A stretch of DNA of 64,000 bases from Helianthus annuus (GCF_002127325.2 NC_035433.2:124278088-124342087); one strand, 5' to 3'; shown: positions 1 to 11,501, counted from the stretch's first letter. Notes: generated by a model from the letters alone, not told the origin. Translations and numbers: made by a program.

Positions 1-27
1 TTCCACAATGAATATTGCTTCCTGCCG

Positions 28-35
28 TATATAAG
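28..35 (+). promoter_or_regulatory. Possible TATA box of the lectin receptor kinase
   Basis: A TATATAAG word lies about 230 bases upstream of the kinase start codon, which would give a 5' leader of roughly 200 bases. The rest of 1-265 is AT-rich and holds no recognisable coding sequence. The word is common in AT-rich plant DNA, so this is only a candidate. Confidence 0.3.
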
Positions 36-265
36 AATTTGAGATTCTCTGTATGGAACCAAATAAATTTTGGTGGATGTCATCATCAGAGTTAATTCCA
101 TGGAAATTAAGAACACTGAAGCGTAGTCATTGGGGTAAGGACTTTTCTGTCCCCACAAAAGACATCCTGTATATGGGTGGACTTATGTTTTGTAGTTTGA
201 CTTAAAAGATATCATGTTTGTTATTTAAAGAATCCTAATTTCGTTAAGTATTCAAGCAATTTCCT

Positions 266-2701
266 ATGGCCTTAATCCCACTGTGTCTCATCATCTCTCT
301 AACTATTTTGCTACATTATGTAGCTGCACAACGGACCAATGGTTCTGTATCTGTTGGTGCATCACTCACAGCTACACCTGATGCCAAACCATGGCTTTCA
401 TCTTCTGGTGAATTTGCATTGGGGTTCCAAAACGTTCAAGGAACAGATAGATTTTTGCTATCCATCTTTTATGACAAGATACCAGAGAAAACCATCGTCT
501 GGTTTCCAGAAGGTGGTTTAACAGTAGCTACAGGATCCAAAGTTGACCTGGTTGATAGGCGTGGGCTCGTACTCAGTGATCCTCAAGGAAAAGAGGTATG
601 GAGTTCTGGGTCCAGTTCTGATCTTGCATATGGTTATATGAATGATACTGGTAACTTCGTGATCCTGGGTAGCAATTCTTCAAATATATGGGAAAGTTTT
701 AAGTACCCCTCAGATACCATTTTGCCTACTCAGGTTTTGCCTATAGGTGGCGTAGTCAAGTCCAAAATGGGCAAAACAAACTTCACTGGTGGAAAATACC
801 AGTTACGTATGCTTGAAGGTGGGAATCTTGTTCTTAAAACTCAAGATATGTTTCCTGGTTCTATTTATAATGCTTACTACGATAGTGGCACAAGTGATGA
901 CTCCAATCCAATGAATTCTGGTTCCCAACTGGTGTTTGATGCTACAGGATACCTGTATATATTGACAAGGAATGAAACAAGAGTTGATCTGACTGGAAGA
1001 GACTCGCTTCCTTCTGGAGATTACTATCACCGAGCTACTCTTGATTCCGATGGGGTTTTTACTCAATACTTCTACCCCAAGAATTCCACGGAGGCTACAA
1101 GCTGGGAAATTACATGGTTTGTGCCAGAAGACATATGTCGGAGTACAGATAGCAAAGCTTGTGGGCTAAACGGTGTTTGCATTCTTGATAACAATAGACC
1201 AAAATGTGAATGCCCACAAGGATTCTCATTGGTTGATCCCAATACTCCAAATGGTGACTGCAAGCCTATTTTTACTCCGAGTTGTGACGATGGCGAGTCA
1301 AATCATGGGGGGGATGTGTTAGATTTCATCGAGCTCACAAATATTGATTGGATGGGGTCTGACTTTGCGAGCCTGAACCCAAGTAATGAACAAACCTGTA
1401 GAACTTTCTGCTTGAAAGATTGTCTCTGTAAAGTTGCAATTTACAGGGACAGCCAATGTTGGAAGAAGCAGCTTCCACTTAAGAATGGATTTAAAGATCC
1501 TTCGTATAACGTGAAGGCCTTGGTGAAATTTAGTAAAATCGATGGTCCTTCTGGAACAGGCGGAAATAAAACTGGAACAGGAGGAAATAAAACTGGAGCA
1601 GGAGAAGGTAAAAGTGGAACTGGAGAAGATAAAAGCGGAAGAAGTTTGATATTCGCTGGATCAGTCCTTTTAGGTACGTCTGTGTTAGGAATTGCTGTAT
1701 TGATTGGTGTGATTTATGTGTGTTTCTTCCAAATCCACAAGAAGAAGGCCATAAATTCATATCGATGTAGTACAACTGTTGAAACTAATCTGCCTCGTTT
1801 TACATATGAAGAACTAGTCAAAGCTACTGATTGGTTCAAGGATGAACTGGGAAAAGGGGCTTTTGGGATAGTATATAAAGGTGTAATAGGGACAACGATT
1901 GTGGCAGTTAAGAAGCTGGAAACGATGTTTAAAGATGGCCAAAAGGAGTTCCAAACTGAGGTCAACACGATTGCAAGGACTCATCACAAGAATTTGGTGC
2001 AGCTTCTTGGCTATTGTGATGATGGTGAGCAACGGTTATTGATTTACGAATATATGACCAATGGAACTTTGGCAGCCTTTCTTTTTGGAGACATGAGACC
2101 TAGTTGGAAGCAGAGGAGTTATATTGCTGTAGGTGTTGCAAAGGGACTCACATACCTCCATGAAGATTGTAGCAACCAGATCATCCACTGTGACATAAAG
2201 CCTCAAAATATACTTCTTGATGATTGCTACAATGCTAAGATTTCTGATTTTGGATTGGCAAAGCTTTTGATGATTAATCAAAGTCAAACGCATACTGGAA
2301 TTAGAGGAACAAAAGGATATGTTGCTCCTGAATGGTTTAGAAACACCCCTGTCACATTAAAGGTTGATGTCTATAGTTTTGGTGTTTTGTTGTTGGAGAT
2401 CATTTCATGCCGCAAGAGTGTGGTTATTGATGATGATGATGATGCCGAAGATGTGGCGGTTTTAACAGATTCAGCATGGGACTGCTATCAAGAAGGCAGA
2501 CTGGATGCATTCGTCAACAATGATCTGGAGGCTTTTGATGATTTAGAGAAATTGACAACATTTATGATGGTCGGTCTTTGGTGTGTACAAGAAAACCCTT
2601 TGCTGAGGCCAACCATGAAAAAGGTCATCCAGATGCTTGAAGGAGTCATTGAAGTGACCGAACCTCCATGTCCATTCCCTTTCTCTGTTACCTCCTGCTA
2701 G
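266..2701 (+). CDS. G-type lectin S-receptor-like serine/threonine protein kinase (LECRK/RLK1-like), single exon
   Basis: An 811-residue plasma-membrane receptor kinase. Residues 1-21 form a hydrophobic signal peptide. A bulb-type (mannose-binding-like) lectin domain spans roughly 30-150. A cysteine-rich EGF-like segment follows at about 289-337 (CGLNGVC, CECPQGF), then a PAN-like segment to about 425. Residues 430-457 are a glycine-rich four-unit repeat. A transmembrane helix lies near 465-490. The cytoplasmic kinase begins at FTYEELVKAT (about 511). It has a glycine loop (GKGAFGIVYKG), the VAVKK lysine, an HCDIKPQN catalytic loop near 641, DFG near 661 and APEW, so the catalytic residues are present. 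The length and intronless structure match the LECRK/RLK1 group of the family. Ligand and pathway are unknown; members act in defence or stress signalling. An aspartate run encoded by GAT repeats lies in the kinase C-lobe. No frameshift or stop is seen, so it is probably functional. Confidence 0.93.
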   Translation: MALIPLCLIISLTILLHYVAAQRTNGSVSVGASLTATPDAKPWLSSSGEFALGFQNVQGTDRFLLSIFYDKIPEKTIVWFPEGGLTVATGSKVDLVDRRGLVLSDPQGKEVWSSGSSSDLAYGYMNDTGNFVILGSNSSNIWESFKYPSDTILPTQVLPIGGVVKSKMGKTNFTGGKYQLRMLEGGNLVLKTQDMFPGSIYNAYYDSGTSDDSNPMNSGSQLVFDATGYLYILTRNETRVDLTGRDSLPSGDYYHRATLDSDGVFTQYFYPKNSTEATSWEITWFVPEDICRSTDSKACGLNGVCILDNNRPKCECPQGFSLVDPNTPNGDCKPIFTPSCDDGESNHGGDVLDFIELTNIDWMGSDFASLNPSNEQTCRTFCLKDCLCKVAIYRDSQCWKKQLPLKNGFKDPSYNVKALVKFSKIDGPSGTGGNKTGTGGNKTGAGEGKSGTGEDKSGRSLIFAGSVLLGTSVLGIAVLIGVIYVCFFQIHKKKAINSYRCSTTVETNLPRFTYEELVKATDWFKDELGKGAFGIVYKGVIGTTIVAVKKLETMFKDGQKEFQTEVNTIARTHHKNLVQLLGYCDDGEQRLLIYEYMTNGTLAAFLFGDMRPSWKQRSYIAVGVAKGLTYLHEDCSNQIIHCDIKPQNILLDDCYNAKISDFGLAKLLMINQSQTHTGIRGTKGYVAPEWFRNTPVTLKVDVYSFGVLLLEIISCRKSVVIDDDDDAEDVAVLTDSAWDCYQEGRLDAFVNNDLEAFDDLEKLTTFMMVGLWCVQENPLLRPTMKKVIQMLEGVIEVTEPPCPFPFSVTSC
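1553..1636 (+). repeat. Four 21-bp tandem repeats inside the receptor kinase gene
   Basis: Four in-frame 21-bp units encode the heptads GTGGNKT, GTGGNKT, GAGEGKS and GTGEDKS between the PAN-like segment and the transmembrane helix. The first two units each contain an N-x-T glycosylation sequon. The array acts as a flexible extracellular stalk and is a likely site of length variation between alleles. Confidence 0.85.
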
Positions 2702-2788
2702 TCTTCAAATTGATTTGCAATGTTTCGTACCTTGTTTTATATATTGTTTCTTAAGCGTAGTTCATGCCACGTTGAGTCCTAAACCATA

Positions 2789-2798
2789 AATAAATAAA
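2789..2798 (+). terminator. Polyadenylation-signal-like AATAAA cluster of the receptor kinase
   Basis: Overlapping AATAAA words occur about 90 bases after the stop codon, in an AT-rich 3' region. This fits a plant near-upstream polyadenylation element. The rest of 2702-2984 has no coding signal. Confidence 0.4.
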
Positions 2799-2984
2799 AA
2801 TTGCAACGTACGAATTGATCTTTGTAGCTTCATTGTCTCTTATTGTGAGTTATACTATCTAGATGGTATTGAATGCGTAAGTGTTTCGATATAATGTTAT
2901 TGTCTTCTCGTTTTAAATAAGATACAGTTAATATTCTTTGAAACAAAAATTCTATACAATCAAGATGTGAAATAAAATGATGAA

Positions 2985-3420
2985 CAAATTAATTAGCATC
3001 TGTACAAAAGGAAGTGCGTCTGTGGAGTAAGGGCACTCTGACCATTTCTTCTCAATATATACTTGTACCCCATCATATCGAAGATCAACAGCTCACCATA
3101 GTTTGTTGAATTGCAGGAATCACGAGTGCCACTAATATAGTAAGCATCTAGTAGATCATGTGAATACATTTGTTGAGTATTAAGAACAAGAATCTTGTTC
3201 TTAATACTCAAGATTCACGTCTTGGAATCTTCAACCAGAGAAGGTGTTTCACTAATTGTCAAATTCAATATCACTCCATTTCTGTTCATAATCTGAGTAG
3301 GCAACATAGTATGTGCTGGAAACTTGAAGCATTCCCATAACTTGGTAGAATCATTTCCAATGTATAATCACAAAGTTACCTGTATCATTCATAACTTGAA
3401 GCATTCGCGTGCAACATCTG
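2985..3420 (-). pseudogene. Lectin-domain fragment of a second G-type lectin receptor kinase
   Basis: Read on the minus strand, this stretch matches residues of about 127-255 of the intact neighbour. Recognisable pieces include MNDTGNFVI, a WE.FK.P..T.LPTQ segment, LVLNTQ, YYISGT and GYKYILRRN. It has at least one in-frame stop and loses similarity before the EGF-like part. It is a decayed paralogue, and it lies on the strand opposite to both the intact gene and the kinase fragment beside it. Confidence 0.75.
3173..3211. repeat. 18-bp perfect inverted repeat with 3-base spacer in the receptor pseudogene
   Basis: The arms at 3173-3190 and 3194-3211 are exact reverse complements, separated by AAT. 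The right arm read forward resembles the NLVLKTQ coding segment of the intact gene, and so does the left arm read backwards. It therefore looks like a small inverted duplication of coding sequence rather than a regulatory palindrome. Confidence 0.85.
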
Positions 3421-3800
3421 AAGAAGTGCCAGAGGTCCCTACTTCCCTGGGTTTTGTGATGACAGTGAGAAATGGCTACTAGTTTATGAGTACACGATTA
3501 ACGGTACTTTAGCAAGTTTTCTTTTTGGAAATATACCACAGGGAAATAGGGCATTAGGTACTGCTAAGGGGCTATGGTACGTTCATGAAGAGTGTAGTAT
3601 ATAGATTATCTATGGTGACATAAAACCTCAGAAATACTCTTTCCTGAGTATCATAATGCTCGGATTTCTGATTTTGGATTGCCAAAGTTTTTTTCATTGA
3701 ATCAGAGTTGAACGAATACTGGAATAGGACTATAGGAGTAACAAAAGGATATGTTTCTCTTGAATGGTTTAGGAACACCTCTGTTACACTAAGGATTCTT
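3421..3800 (+). pseudogene. Kinase-domain fragment of a G-type lectin receptor kinase
   Basis: Plus-strand frames match the kinase of the intact gene from the CDDGE...LLIYEY region through the catalytic loop to APEWFRNTPVTLK. Recognisable pieces are CDDSEKWLLVYEY, NGTLASFLFGN, AKGL.YVHEEC and DIKPQ. Several stops and frameshifts interrupt it, and the catalytic HCD is degraded to YGD. It probably belonged to the same paralogue as the minus-strand lectin fragment before an inversion. Confidence 0.75.
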
Positions 3801-3922
3801 TTGAAAACAAGTACTTAAAATTCATAATTGCTTTTCAATGGGGTAAAACATTTATACGGTTCTTAAAAGTGACAACAAATATGACAACCGGAAGGATCCA
3901 AGAAAATGACATGAAGATGTTA

Positions 3923-4237
3923 GACCATTGGGTGTGGTTTGGTTAGTCCCTTTTTGGGGACTATCCGTCACGTAGGCGCCACGTCACATTCGATGAAGCA
4001 CCATCCAAAGGGGACTACCCAAGGGTGTGGGAGACTACCCAAATTTAATAAAAAAACAAATATATAATAAAGGAGAGAGAGAGAGAACAACTTGAGGGGC
4101 CCACCTTTCCACCAACCAACCTCCTCGTCGCTTATGTCTGCCAGGCGACGTTGGCGACGCGACGACCCCGGAGGGGGTGGTGTGCGAAGGAGTGGACGAC
4201 CCGAGACGGGGGAAGCCGACCCCCACACCGCCTGTTC
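3923..4237. mobile_element. Harbinger-like MITE with TTA target duplication
   Basis: A 315-bp unit flanked by TTA at 3920-3922 and 4238-4240. Its ends form an imperfect terminal inverted repeat: GACCATTGGGTGTGG on the left against GAACAGGCGGTGTGG read inward from the right. TTA duplications and ends of this kind are typical of PIF/Harbinger (Tourist-like) MITEs. Arginine-rich reading frames inside (about 4092-4313) run out of the element and are not credible genes. Region 4238-4419 behind it is T-rich with no feature. Confidence 0.55.
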
Positions 4238-4419
4238 TTATAATACTGTAAAGTGGAAAGACTTTATGCTCAGTTTTTTTCTTTTTTTTTTCTTTTTTTT
4301 ATATCCCAGATGATTGGCAATTAATCACAGCTTTAGTCATATAGTCCAATGAACGAAAATCAATGATTGAGCTAAGATTTCAACCACATGTTGTTGACAA
4401 CTAGTCAAATGTGTTGGTA

Positions 4420-5191
4420 TAGGGTTGTAAACAAATCAAACGTCTAGCAAACAGTTCGTAAATTGTTCGATGGGAAGTTTGTATATGTTCATAATTTTAA
4501 CAAATGAACAAACACGATCAAGATTTCGTTCGATAAGCTAAACAAACAAACATGAACAGAGGTTGCATTCGTTCTTTTATTTTCGTGAATGTTCGGTAAT
4601 GTGTTTATTTATGTTCGCTTGTTTATGTTTATTTGTGTTCATTCTTTATAGGTTTTTATAAGTTATACTTTTATATTATTGGTTTTAGTTTAAAAAACAA
4701 CTTGAAACCATAGGTATACTACACGCCTCCACCAATAACCCTCACTTGACAATTTCAACTTTAGCTTGTGTTAGTTATATTTATGATAATTATGTCATAT
4801 GCTCACATAGTTTGTGTTAAGTACTTTTTTTTGTGGATTCTTTGTAATTGTAATCATTCTTCATTGTCATGAAAAATATAGATTTAATTTTAAAATGAAT
4901 ATAGACGTTCATTTGTGTTAATTTATGTTCATGAACATTTGTTTGTGTTTTACGTTCGGTAAGTGTACATGCACAGTTCATCAATGAACTTGTTCATTTC
5001 TTTAGTGAACGATCACTGATCGGACAAGATATCTCGTTTGGTATTCGTGAACAACATGAACATGAACATGTTCATTTTCCTTAATGAATGAACACAACAA
5101 TTCGTGAATTATTCATGAACATGTTCATTCTCCTTAATGAACAAACACGAACAACGCCATGTTCGTGTACGTTCAGTTAATTACAGCCCTA
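4420..5191. mobile_element. hAT-like MITE made of GTTCATGAAC-type words
   Basis: A 772-bp AT-rich unit begins TAGGGTTGTAAACAAATC and ends with the inverse type, TTACAGCCCTA. Its body is dense in GTTCATGAAC/GTTCGTTTATG words in both orientations, making it foldable along much of its length. The flanking octamers GTTGGTAT and GTTGGGGT match at six of eight positions, so the 8-bp duplication has decayed. It encodes nothing. A second member of the family lies at 54291-54960. Confidence 0.6.
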
Positions 5192-5643
5192 GTTGGGGTA
5201 GGCAAGTTAGATTAGAGGTGTAAAATAGTCAAGTCCGAGCTCGCCTAAGCTTGACCTTGACTCGTTTAATCTATGAGAGAAAGAGCTCTCCTCGTTTTGA
5301 ACTTTATGTCAAGAGATCGAACTTGGCTCGTTATATTAACTTATTGAATATTTTACTATATAGTTTATTTATATTCATATAGAGAATGCTTATTGTACAA
5401 GAAAGTTAATTCATACGAAGTGTGGGAGACATTCAAAGACATGGGTATTATGGAAAGATGCAATATTATTAACTTATAAACCACTTGCCCGAAGATTTTC
5501 AAACGACTTTAGCTTTTTTCATATGATAATACTTTAAAAAAATACACATTATGAATAGGATATTGTTATAGTTTTCTTAATTAAAAAGAAATTACAGGGG
5601 GATACGTGATTACACATTATGATTTGTTATTATTAGCATTGGA
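5192..5643. other. AT-rich stretch with a short remnant of another MITE
   Basis: No gene is seen. Positions 5213-5330 begin AGGTGTAAAATAGTCAAG and contain GAGCTCG and CTCG words typical of a dispersed plant MITE, but no matching second end is visible. The remainder may hold the start of old copia A, whose gag resumes at 26123. I could not identify an LTR here. Confidence 0.3.
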
Positions 5644-5648
5644 TATAT

Positions 5649-6291
5649 TGTAGGTCCCTCTCGGAGGATGAGGTTCAACCTTAACCTTGTTATACTAACC
5701 CACTAGCAAGTGCGGAATCCAAGCTAGTGAGCAAACCGGGATGAAACAAGCACAAACACAACACACAAAGTTCACCGATTAACACCACTTGTATTAATGC
5801 GAATGAAAGGTTCCGGTTACAAGCTCAATGTTTACAAATCAGTTTTGCAAACCCTCTAGTGTGTGTGTGTGTTCCTGGACAGAATGCTCTCAATATCTTT
5901 CTATCTCTCTGTGTGCGCCTCTTATTTGTCTAACACACTGCATGGGTATATATATACCCAGCACAGCAGATCTGGTCGAAGGATCAGGATAACTGATCGA
6001 AAGGTCATCTTTCGATTAGATGGCTATCGAAGGATTCACAGGGACCTCGAAGGATTATCTATCGAGGTCCATCAAATATCCATCGAAGGTTCATCTTTCG
6101 AGCTCATCGAAGGATAGAAACAATCCTTCGATGGCCCATCCTTCGACACAGACCATTAACAACCATATTACAACTGTTTGGCCAAGTCAAACCAGGAGGA
6201 CGGTTGACTTGGTCAAACTTACATGACTAACAAGGACATCGTTTACATCGTGACCGAATACAGACAAAGTACAGACACAAGTGCACCAACA
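5649..6291 (-). repeat. 3' LTR of the Sirevirus-like copia
   Basis: A 643-bp LTR starting TGTAGGTCCC and ending CCAACA in plus orientation. It contains a perfect 18-bp palindrome TGGGTATATATATACCCA at 5943-5960 that includes the likely TATA box. It also holds a (GT)n tract near 5860 and about ten TCGAAGGAT/ATCTTTCGA words between 5965 and 6145. Confidence 0.92.
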
Positions 6292-8046
6292 AACTCCCCC
6301 TTGGCTGTAGCTTTGTCTCAATCTTCGATGGTTGTAGATTTGTCTCGATCTTGATCATCTTTGATCTTCGAGTCTTCAAGACCCTGATGTCCTTTCAAGT
6401 CTTCAATGTCGGAGGATCTTCAAAGTCTTCACGTCTTGAAGGCAGAGAGTGTATCAACAAACTACCCGTATCATGTAGGAAGTGTGTTGACAAACTCCCC
6501 CTTAACATAAGCTCCCCCTTGAGTTATGCTTGTGAAATACTTGATCTTTATGAAGTGAGATCCTTGTGGTGTTGATGATGGCCAGCGGCTACTCGATCAT
6601 CTTCATCACTTGAGTGCCTTCACGTCGTGTCTTCATTCCGAAGCTTTGTCATGGACCATGTTCTCCTTGCCTTTAGAATCTGCACATGCAAGAAATCTAA
6701 ACGCGTAATGAGAACAACTGCTTGGAATATAGTTAGTATAAACAAATGACACACGTATGACCATGTCACAATCAAACACCGTCCGACAGTTTGAAAGTTT
6801 TACAGATTTATCAATTTCAGTTTCTAACTTTCAAAACTTGCAAATTTCGACCGTTTATGAAGATTTAGTCAATTCGGTTTTCGTTCAGGTTTCAGGCAAC
6901 GAAGACTTGAGTTCCAACATCGTACGATCGAAAATAAAATAGAAATAAAATCTTTTTGGAATTTTTGAATTTTTCAAATGTAAAGACTGAAAGCAGTAAA
7001 TAAATATATACAAACATTCTTTTTGTGAGTTTCGAGGGTAAGAGAATCATATCAGTGTACGGTCATGCCAAAACGCTCTTGTTGTTCAGTTAGTTAACAT
7101 TGAGATAAGCATCCTATAACAATTATCGGTATTGTTGTCCACTTAAGCTCAACTTATCAGATGTAATCATGGCGAGGGGATACGTTAAGGTATATTTTAT
7201 ACTTACCGACCGGTGTTCATCCACATCACGACACATTCCCGTATCAAGGTATGCACGAGGGTTCATCTTACCGGTGAGTATACCGATTATCATCTGTTTG
7301 ACCGTATATGATGTGAGATTCTAACTTATTTTGGTTTTGAAAACAAGCCCTATGTGATAGAATCACTTATTTATGAGGAACTTGATTTTCATATGCATGA
7401 GGGCGCAGGAGCAAGTTCGTGAACAGGTCAGTACTTTCGTACAGCAGAGAGACGAACTTGACTCCCGGATGAATGTGATATTTGATCACTTATTTGAATG
7501 GACATGTGATTGTTGATCACTTATTGAGGTCGAATGTAGTATGAAATATGTACACGTATGTATAGTATCATGGAAGATCTAGACTTGCGTCCCCGTTATT
7601 TTTCGGTAAAAGATACAACCATGATACCCAGATGATAAGCAGCATAAAGACCGAATATCTCAGAACCTCGGCAATCTATCAAACGAAATTTCGGTACTAA
7701 GACCATATTCCAATGAATGGTTCCCACCTGGTCTTCAGTCGGTTTAAGATTTATATCACCCTGCACACTTTAAAATGATTGTGAGCCTACCGATACATCT
7801 TATATAGAGCTGCTTATCGTTTTTCATTTAAGGTTTAAAGAGGCTTGGATAGACCACTGATGTACTATCACTTTCTCTTTTGCTCGCCAGGAAACTCATT
7901 TTTGATTTTCTATTGTTTTTGTGTTTTTGAAATTTTTCGATGTTTTTGGATTTTCATATTTTTGAATTTACTCCCCCTAAAATCAATAAACTAAGACAAA
8001 TTTAAAAACACGGAGGTATTTACAAAAATGATTTTCCGATGTTGGT
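6292..8046 (-). other. Non-coding 3' spacer and polypurine tract of the Sirevirus-like copia
   Basis: The polypurine tract abuts the LTR at 6292-6306 (minus strand AAGGGGGAGTT). Similar AGGGGGAG words recur near 6490, 6515 and 7970. Sireviruses keep a long spacer here, and some carry an env-like ORF. I find no convincing ORF in this one. The stretch is AT-rich, and short frames such as 6351-6575 and 6757-6942 are not supported. Confidence 0.7.
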
Positions 8047-11000
8047 TTACTCTTGCTTGACCTTAATGCCGTTTACCAATAATAAAAAGTCAAATCTTGA
8101 TTTGTCAAAAGCCTTGGTAAAAAGGTCGGCACGTTGGTCATCGGTGTGGACCTTAACAACATCGATTAGTCTTTTATCAAAACAATCACGTATGAAGTGA
8201 TATTTAATTTCGATGTGTTTGGTCTTTGAGTGCTGCACAGGATTTCTAGTGATCTGTAATGCAGCAGAATTATCAACGTAAATAGGAGTAGTTAGGAATT
8301 CAAAACCATAGTCCCGCATTTGTTGTTGGATCCACAGAACTTGGGAGCAACAACTTGAGGCAGCAATATATTCAGCTTCGCATGTTGATGTAGCGACGCA
8401 CGTCTGCTTCTTGCACTGCCATGTGACTAGGCGATTTCCTAAAAACTGACATCCAGCCGTTGTGGATTTACCGTCGATTTTGCATCCACCAAAATCAGAA
8501 TCACTGAAAGCGACCAATTCAAAGTTATTATCCCTAGGGTACCATAGACCGGTGTCAGGGTAACCCTTCAAATAACGAAAAATCCTTTTTACAGCTGCAA
8601 GATGTGAGGCCTTCGGATTTACTTGATATCTGGCAAGCAGGCACGTTGGGTACATTATGTCTGGCCTTGATGCTGTGAGGTACATAAGAGATCCGATCAT
8701 TGCACGGTAGTATGAGGGGCTAACAGCTTCACCCTTCAAATCTGGAGTAATTCCGTGATTTGTAGGCAATGGGGTACCCATGGGCATTGCATCAGACATC
8801 TGGAACCGGCTCAAGATGTCACCAACATATTTAGTCTGATGGATGAATATCCCAGACTCCGTTTGTTGCACTTGTAGGCCCAAGAAGAAGTTCATTTCCC
8901 CCATAGCACTCATCTCGAATTTATCCTGCATAATGCGCTCGAAATTCCTACACAAGACATCATTAGTAGAACCAAAAATAATATCATCAACATATACCTG
9001 TACCAGTAGAAGATCTCCATCTTGTTCTTTGATGAAAAGAGTACAGTCGATAAGGCCTCTTCGAAAACCGTTCTCCAGCAGATAATTAGATAAGGTTGCG
9101 TACCAAGCTCGCGGTGCTTGATGAAGACCATAGAGAGCTTTGTTGAGCAACCAAACCCGATCGGGATGGATAGGATCTTCAAAACCTGGAGGCTGTTCGA
9201 CGTACACCTCTTCTTCAACCACACCATGTAAAAATGCACTTTTCACGTCCATTTGATAAACCTTGAATCCTTTGAAGGACGCATAGGCTAGAAAGATTCG
9301 AATTGCTTCGAGACGTGCCACTGGTGCATACACTTCGTTGTAGTCGATCCCTTCAATCTGACGAAAACCTTGAACGACTAAACGTGCTTTGTTCCGGATA
9401 ACAACTCCGCGGTCATCCTTTTTGCATTTAAAAACCCAACGGGTACCAATCTTCTTATAACCGGCAGGTTTCTCTACGAGTTTCCAGACACCCAGCTTCT
9501 GGAATTGTTGCAATTCTTCCTGCATTGCTTCCACCCAAGAGTTATCTTTCATGGCTTCTTTCCAAGTTCTTGGCTCTTCCTGTGAGACATAACACGCGAA
9601 AGACCAATCATTTTGTTGCCCGGATTCTCGAATAGCTGCATACAAGCCTGCATTGTTGTTGTTCCGCAACATGTTTCTTGTTTGAATGCCACTTTGCACA
9701 TTTCCTATGATGTTTTGTTGAGGATGGGTATTATGAATCCTTGTTTCAGGATTTTCTCGAACGGGAATATGTATACCCAGGTTGTTGAGATTAAGATCAA
9801 CAACCAAATCAAGGCCCGGAATTGACGAAGAGGATGATGCAGTAGCTTCAGCTGTTCTATGGGCATCCACTGGAGGAGTACCCTCTGAAGTACCATGAAC
9901 TGCTATTGTAGGGACTTCTTGATCTGCATCTAGAAATTCATCATCCTCTGAAGATTCGTTCAATTCGGTTGCGTCATGAAAATCCTCATTGTTGAGAGTA
10001 TTATTGTTCACCGAAGAAGATGGTTCTTGATTGACAAGAATTGGACGAACCACCGGTGAAACTGTTGCATTGTCACTCTCGAAAAACATCCTTGCCGCAG
10101 CATTTTCTTCAACGGCTTCAACATTGATCGAATTGAAAAAGTCATCGTACTCAAACATCCAAGGCTGACCAGGACATTTGACTGGCAAAGTGTGCCTTTG
10201 TACTCTGACCTCAGACCATTCTTCGACCCTTTTTGTCTCTAGATTCCAGACTCGTAAGTTAGGGGTGGCATACCCAAGAAAGTATCCCTCAATTGCTTTT
10301 GCCCCAAACTTTCCATTAGGATCGATCATTGTGCATGGAGCTCCGAACGGTTCAAGATAAGACAAATCTGGTTTCCGTTTGTTAAGAAGCTCAAAGCAGG
10401 TCTTGTTGTACCTTTTGACTGTAAGGACTCGGTTCAATGTATAACATGCAGATGCCACAGCTTCAGTCCAGAATGGAATGGGCAATTGCGACTCTACTAA
10501 CATTGTCCTAGCAGTCTCGATCAATGTGCGGTTCTTACGTTCAGCGACGCCATTTTGCTGAGGAGTATAAGCTGCACTAAACTCATGAAGAATACCTTTT
10601 AAAGTGCAAAACTCCGCCATGGCATGATTTTTAAATTCAGTACCATTGTCGCTACGTATCCGCCTAACCTTTAATTTATACAAATTCTCAATCTGAACGA
10701 TCAAGTTTTTGATAATTCCAAAGGTTTCACTCTTGTGTGCCATGAACGCCACCCAAGAAAATATTGAATAATCATCAGTAATCACGAGACAATATTGATC
10801 ACCCCGAATACTTTTGTGCTTGACAGGACCGAACAAATCCATGTGCAAACGTTCAAGGGGAACTGCCACCGTGTTGATCTTCTTTGTAGGGTGCTTCTTC
10901 TTTGTTTGTTTACCCTTTTGGCACGAAACACAGACGTCTTGAAGATGGAAATTTTTGAGAGGAACACCATTCACCAATTCATTTGAAACCAAATGATTCA

Positions 11001-11487
11001 TTTTGCGCAAGTGAATGTGACCCATACGTCTATGCCAAGAGATAGAGTCTTTTTCTGTGGCTTTGGAAACGAAACATGTTGCTTGTGCAGACGTAGTAAT
11101 AGCCTGGCTCATATCAAGGATGTACAAATCATTAATCCTTGGAGCAGACAAGAGAATCCATTCTTTTGGAATTTTGAAGCCGGGCTTCAGCACATAACAT
11201 CCATTAGCATCAAAGTGTACTGAGAATTGCTTGTCACAAATTTGAGAAACACTAAGAAGATTATGATCAAGTTGTTGCACAAAATTGATCTTGTCAAAAC
11301 TGACAATCCCATTGGATATCATTCCTTCACCCGTAATATAACCACCCTTATCTCCAGCAAAAGCAACATAACCTCCTCTAATAGATTTGACGTCATAGAG
11401 AAGCTTCATGTCGCCTGTCATGTGCCTGGATGCCCCACTATCAACAATCCAATGACTACTGATAGTTCCTCCTGGAACACCCTGCAC
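8047..11487 (-). CDS. Copia pol polyprotein: protease, integrase, reverse transcriptase, RNase H
   Basis: An open 1146-codon frame beginning just before the protease. Visible in order: protease active site [11 protein letters not shown] (near residue 16); integrase HHCC finger (WHRRMGH ... CVSCQKGK, about 150-190) and catalytic core ([17 protein letters not shown]); copia RT ([21 protein letters not shown] near 832, both catalytic aspartates present); RNase H ([24 protein letters not shown]). There is no ATG at the true start: the frame opens after a TGA at 11494-11496. Gag ends in another frame at 11502, so expression would need frameshifting, splicing or repair of a mutation. The enzyme parts themselves look intact. 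It copies element RNA into DNA and integrates it. Confidence 0.9.
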   Translation of the reverse strand: MQGVPGGTISSHWIVDSGASRHMTGDMKLLYDVKSIRGGYVAFAGDKGGYITGEGMISNGIVSFDKINFVQQLDHNLLSVSQICDKQFSVHFDANGCYVLKPGFKIPKEWILLSAPRINDLYILDMSQAITTSAQATCFVSKATEKDSISWHRRMGHIHLRKMNHLVSNELVNGVPLKNFHLQDVCVSCQKGKQTKKKHPTKKINTVAVPLERLHMDLFGPVKHKSIRGDQYCLVITDDYSIFSWVAFMAHKSETFGIIKNLIVQIENLYKLKVRRIRSDNGTEFKNHAMAEFCTLKGILHEFSAAYTPQQNGVAERKNRTLIETARTMLVESQLPIPFWTEAVASACYTLNRVLTVKRYNKTCFELLNKRKPDLSYLEPFGAPCTMIDPNGKFGAKAIEGYFLGYATPNLRVWNLETKRVEEWSEVRVQRHTLPVKCPGQPWMFEYDDFFNSINVEAVEENAAARMFFESDNATVSPVVRPILVNQEPSSSVNNNTLNNEDFHDATELNESSEDDEFLDADQEVPTIAVHGTSEGTPPVDAHRTAEATASSSSSIPGLDLVVDLNLNNLGIHIPVRENPETRIHNTHPQQNIIGNVQSGIQTRNMLRNNNNAGLYAAIRESGQQNDWSFACYVSQEEPRTWKEAMKDNSWVEAMQEELQQFQKLGVWKLVEKPAGYKKIGTRWVFKCKKDDRGVVIRNKARLVVQGFRQIEGIDYNEVYAPVARLEAIRIFLAYASFKGFKVYQMDVKSAFLHGVVEEEVYVEQPPGFEDPIHPDRVWLLNKALYGLHQAPRAWYATLSNYLLENGFRRGLIDCTLFIKEQDGDLLLVQVYVDDIIFGSTNDVLCRNFERIMQDKFEMSAMGEMNFFLGLQVQQTESGIFIHQTKYVGDILSRFQMSDAMPMGTPLPTNHGITPDLKGEAVSPSYYRAMIGSLMYLTASRPDIMYPTCLLARYQVNPKASHLAAVKRIFRYLKGYPDTGLWYPRDNNFELVAFSDSDFGGCKIDGKSTTAGCQFLGNRLVTWQCKKQTCVATSTCEAEYIAASSCCSQVLWIQQQMRDYGFEFLTTPIYVDNSAALQITRNPVQHSKTKHIEIKYHFIRDCFDKRLIDVVKVHTDDQRADLFTKAFDKSRFDFLLLVNGIKVKQE

Positions 11488-11501
11488 ATGAACTCAAATG
11501 A

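Noticed and set aside
4092..4313. Arginine-rich ORF
   Set aside because: Lies across the end of a MITE and contains a run of phenylalanines from a poly-T tract.
6292..8046. Possible env-like ORF of the Sirevirus
   Set aside because: No frame longer than about 75 codons, no membrane or signal features.
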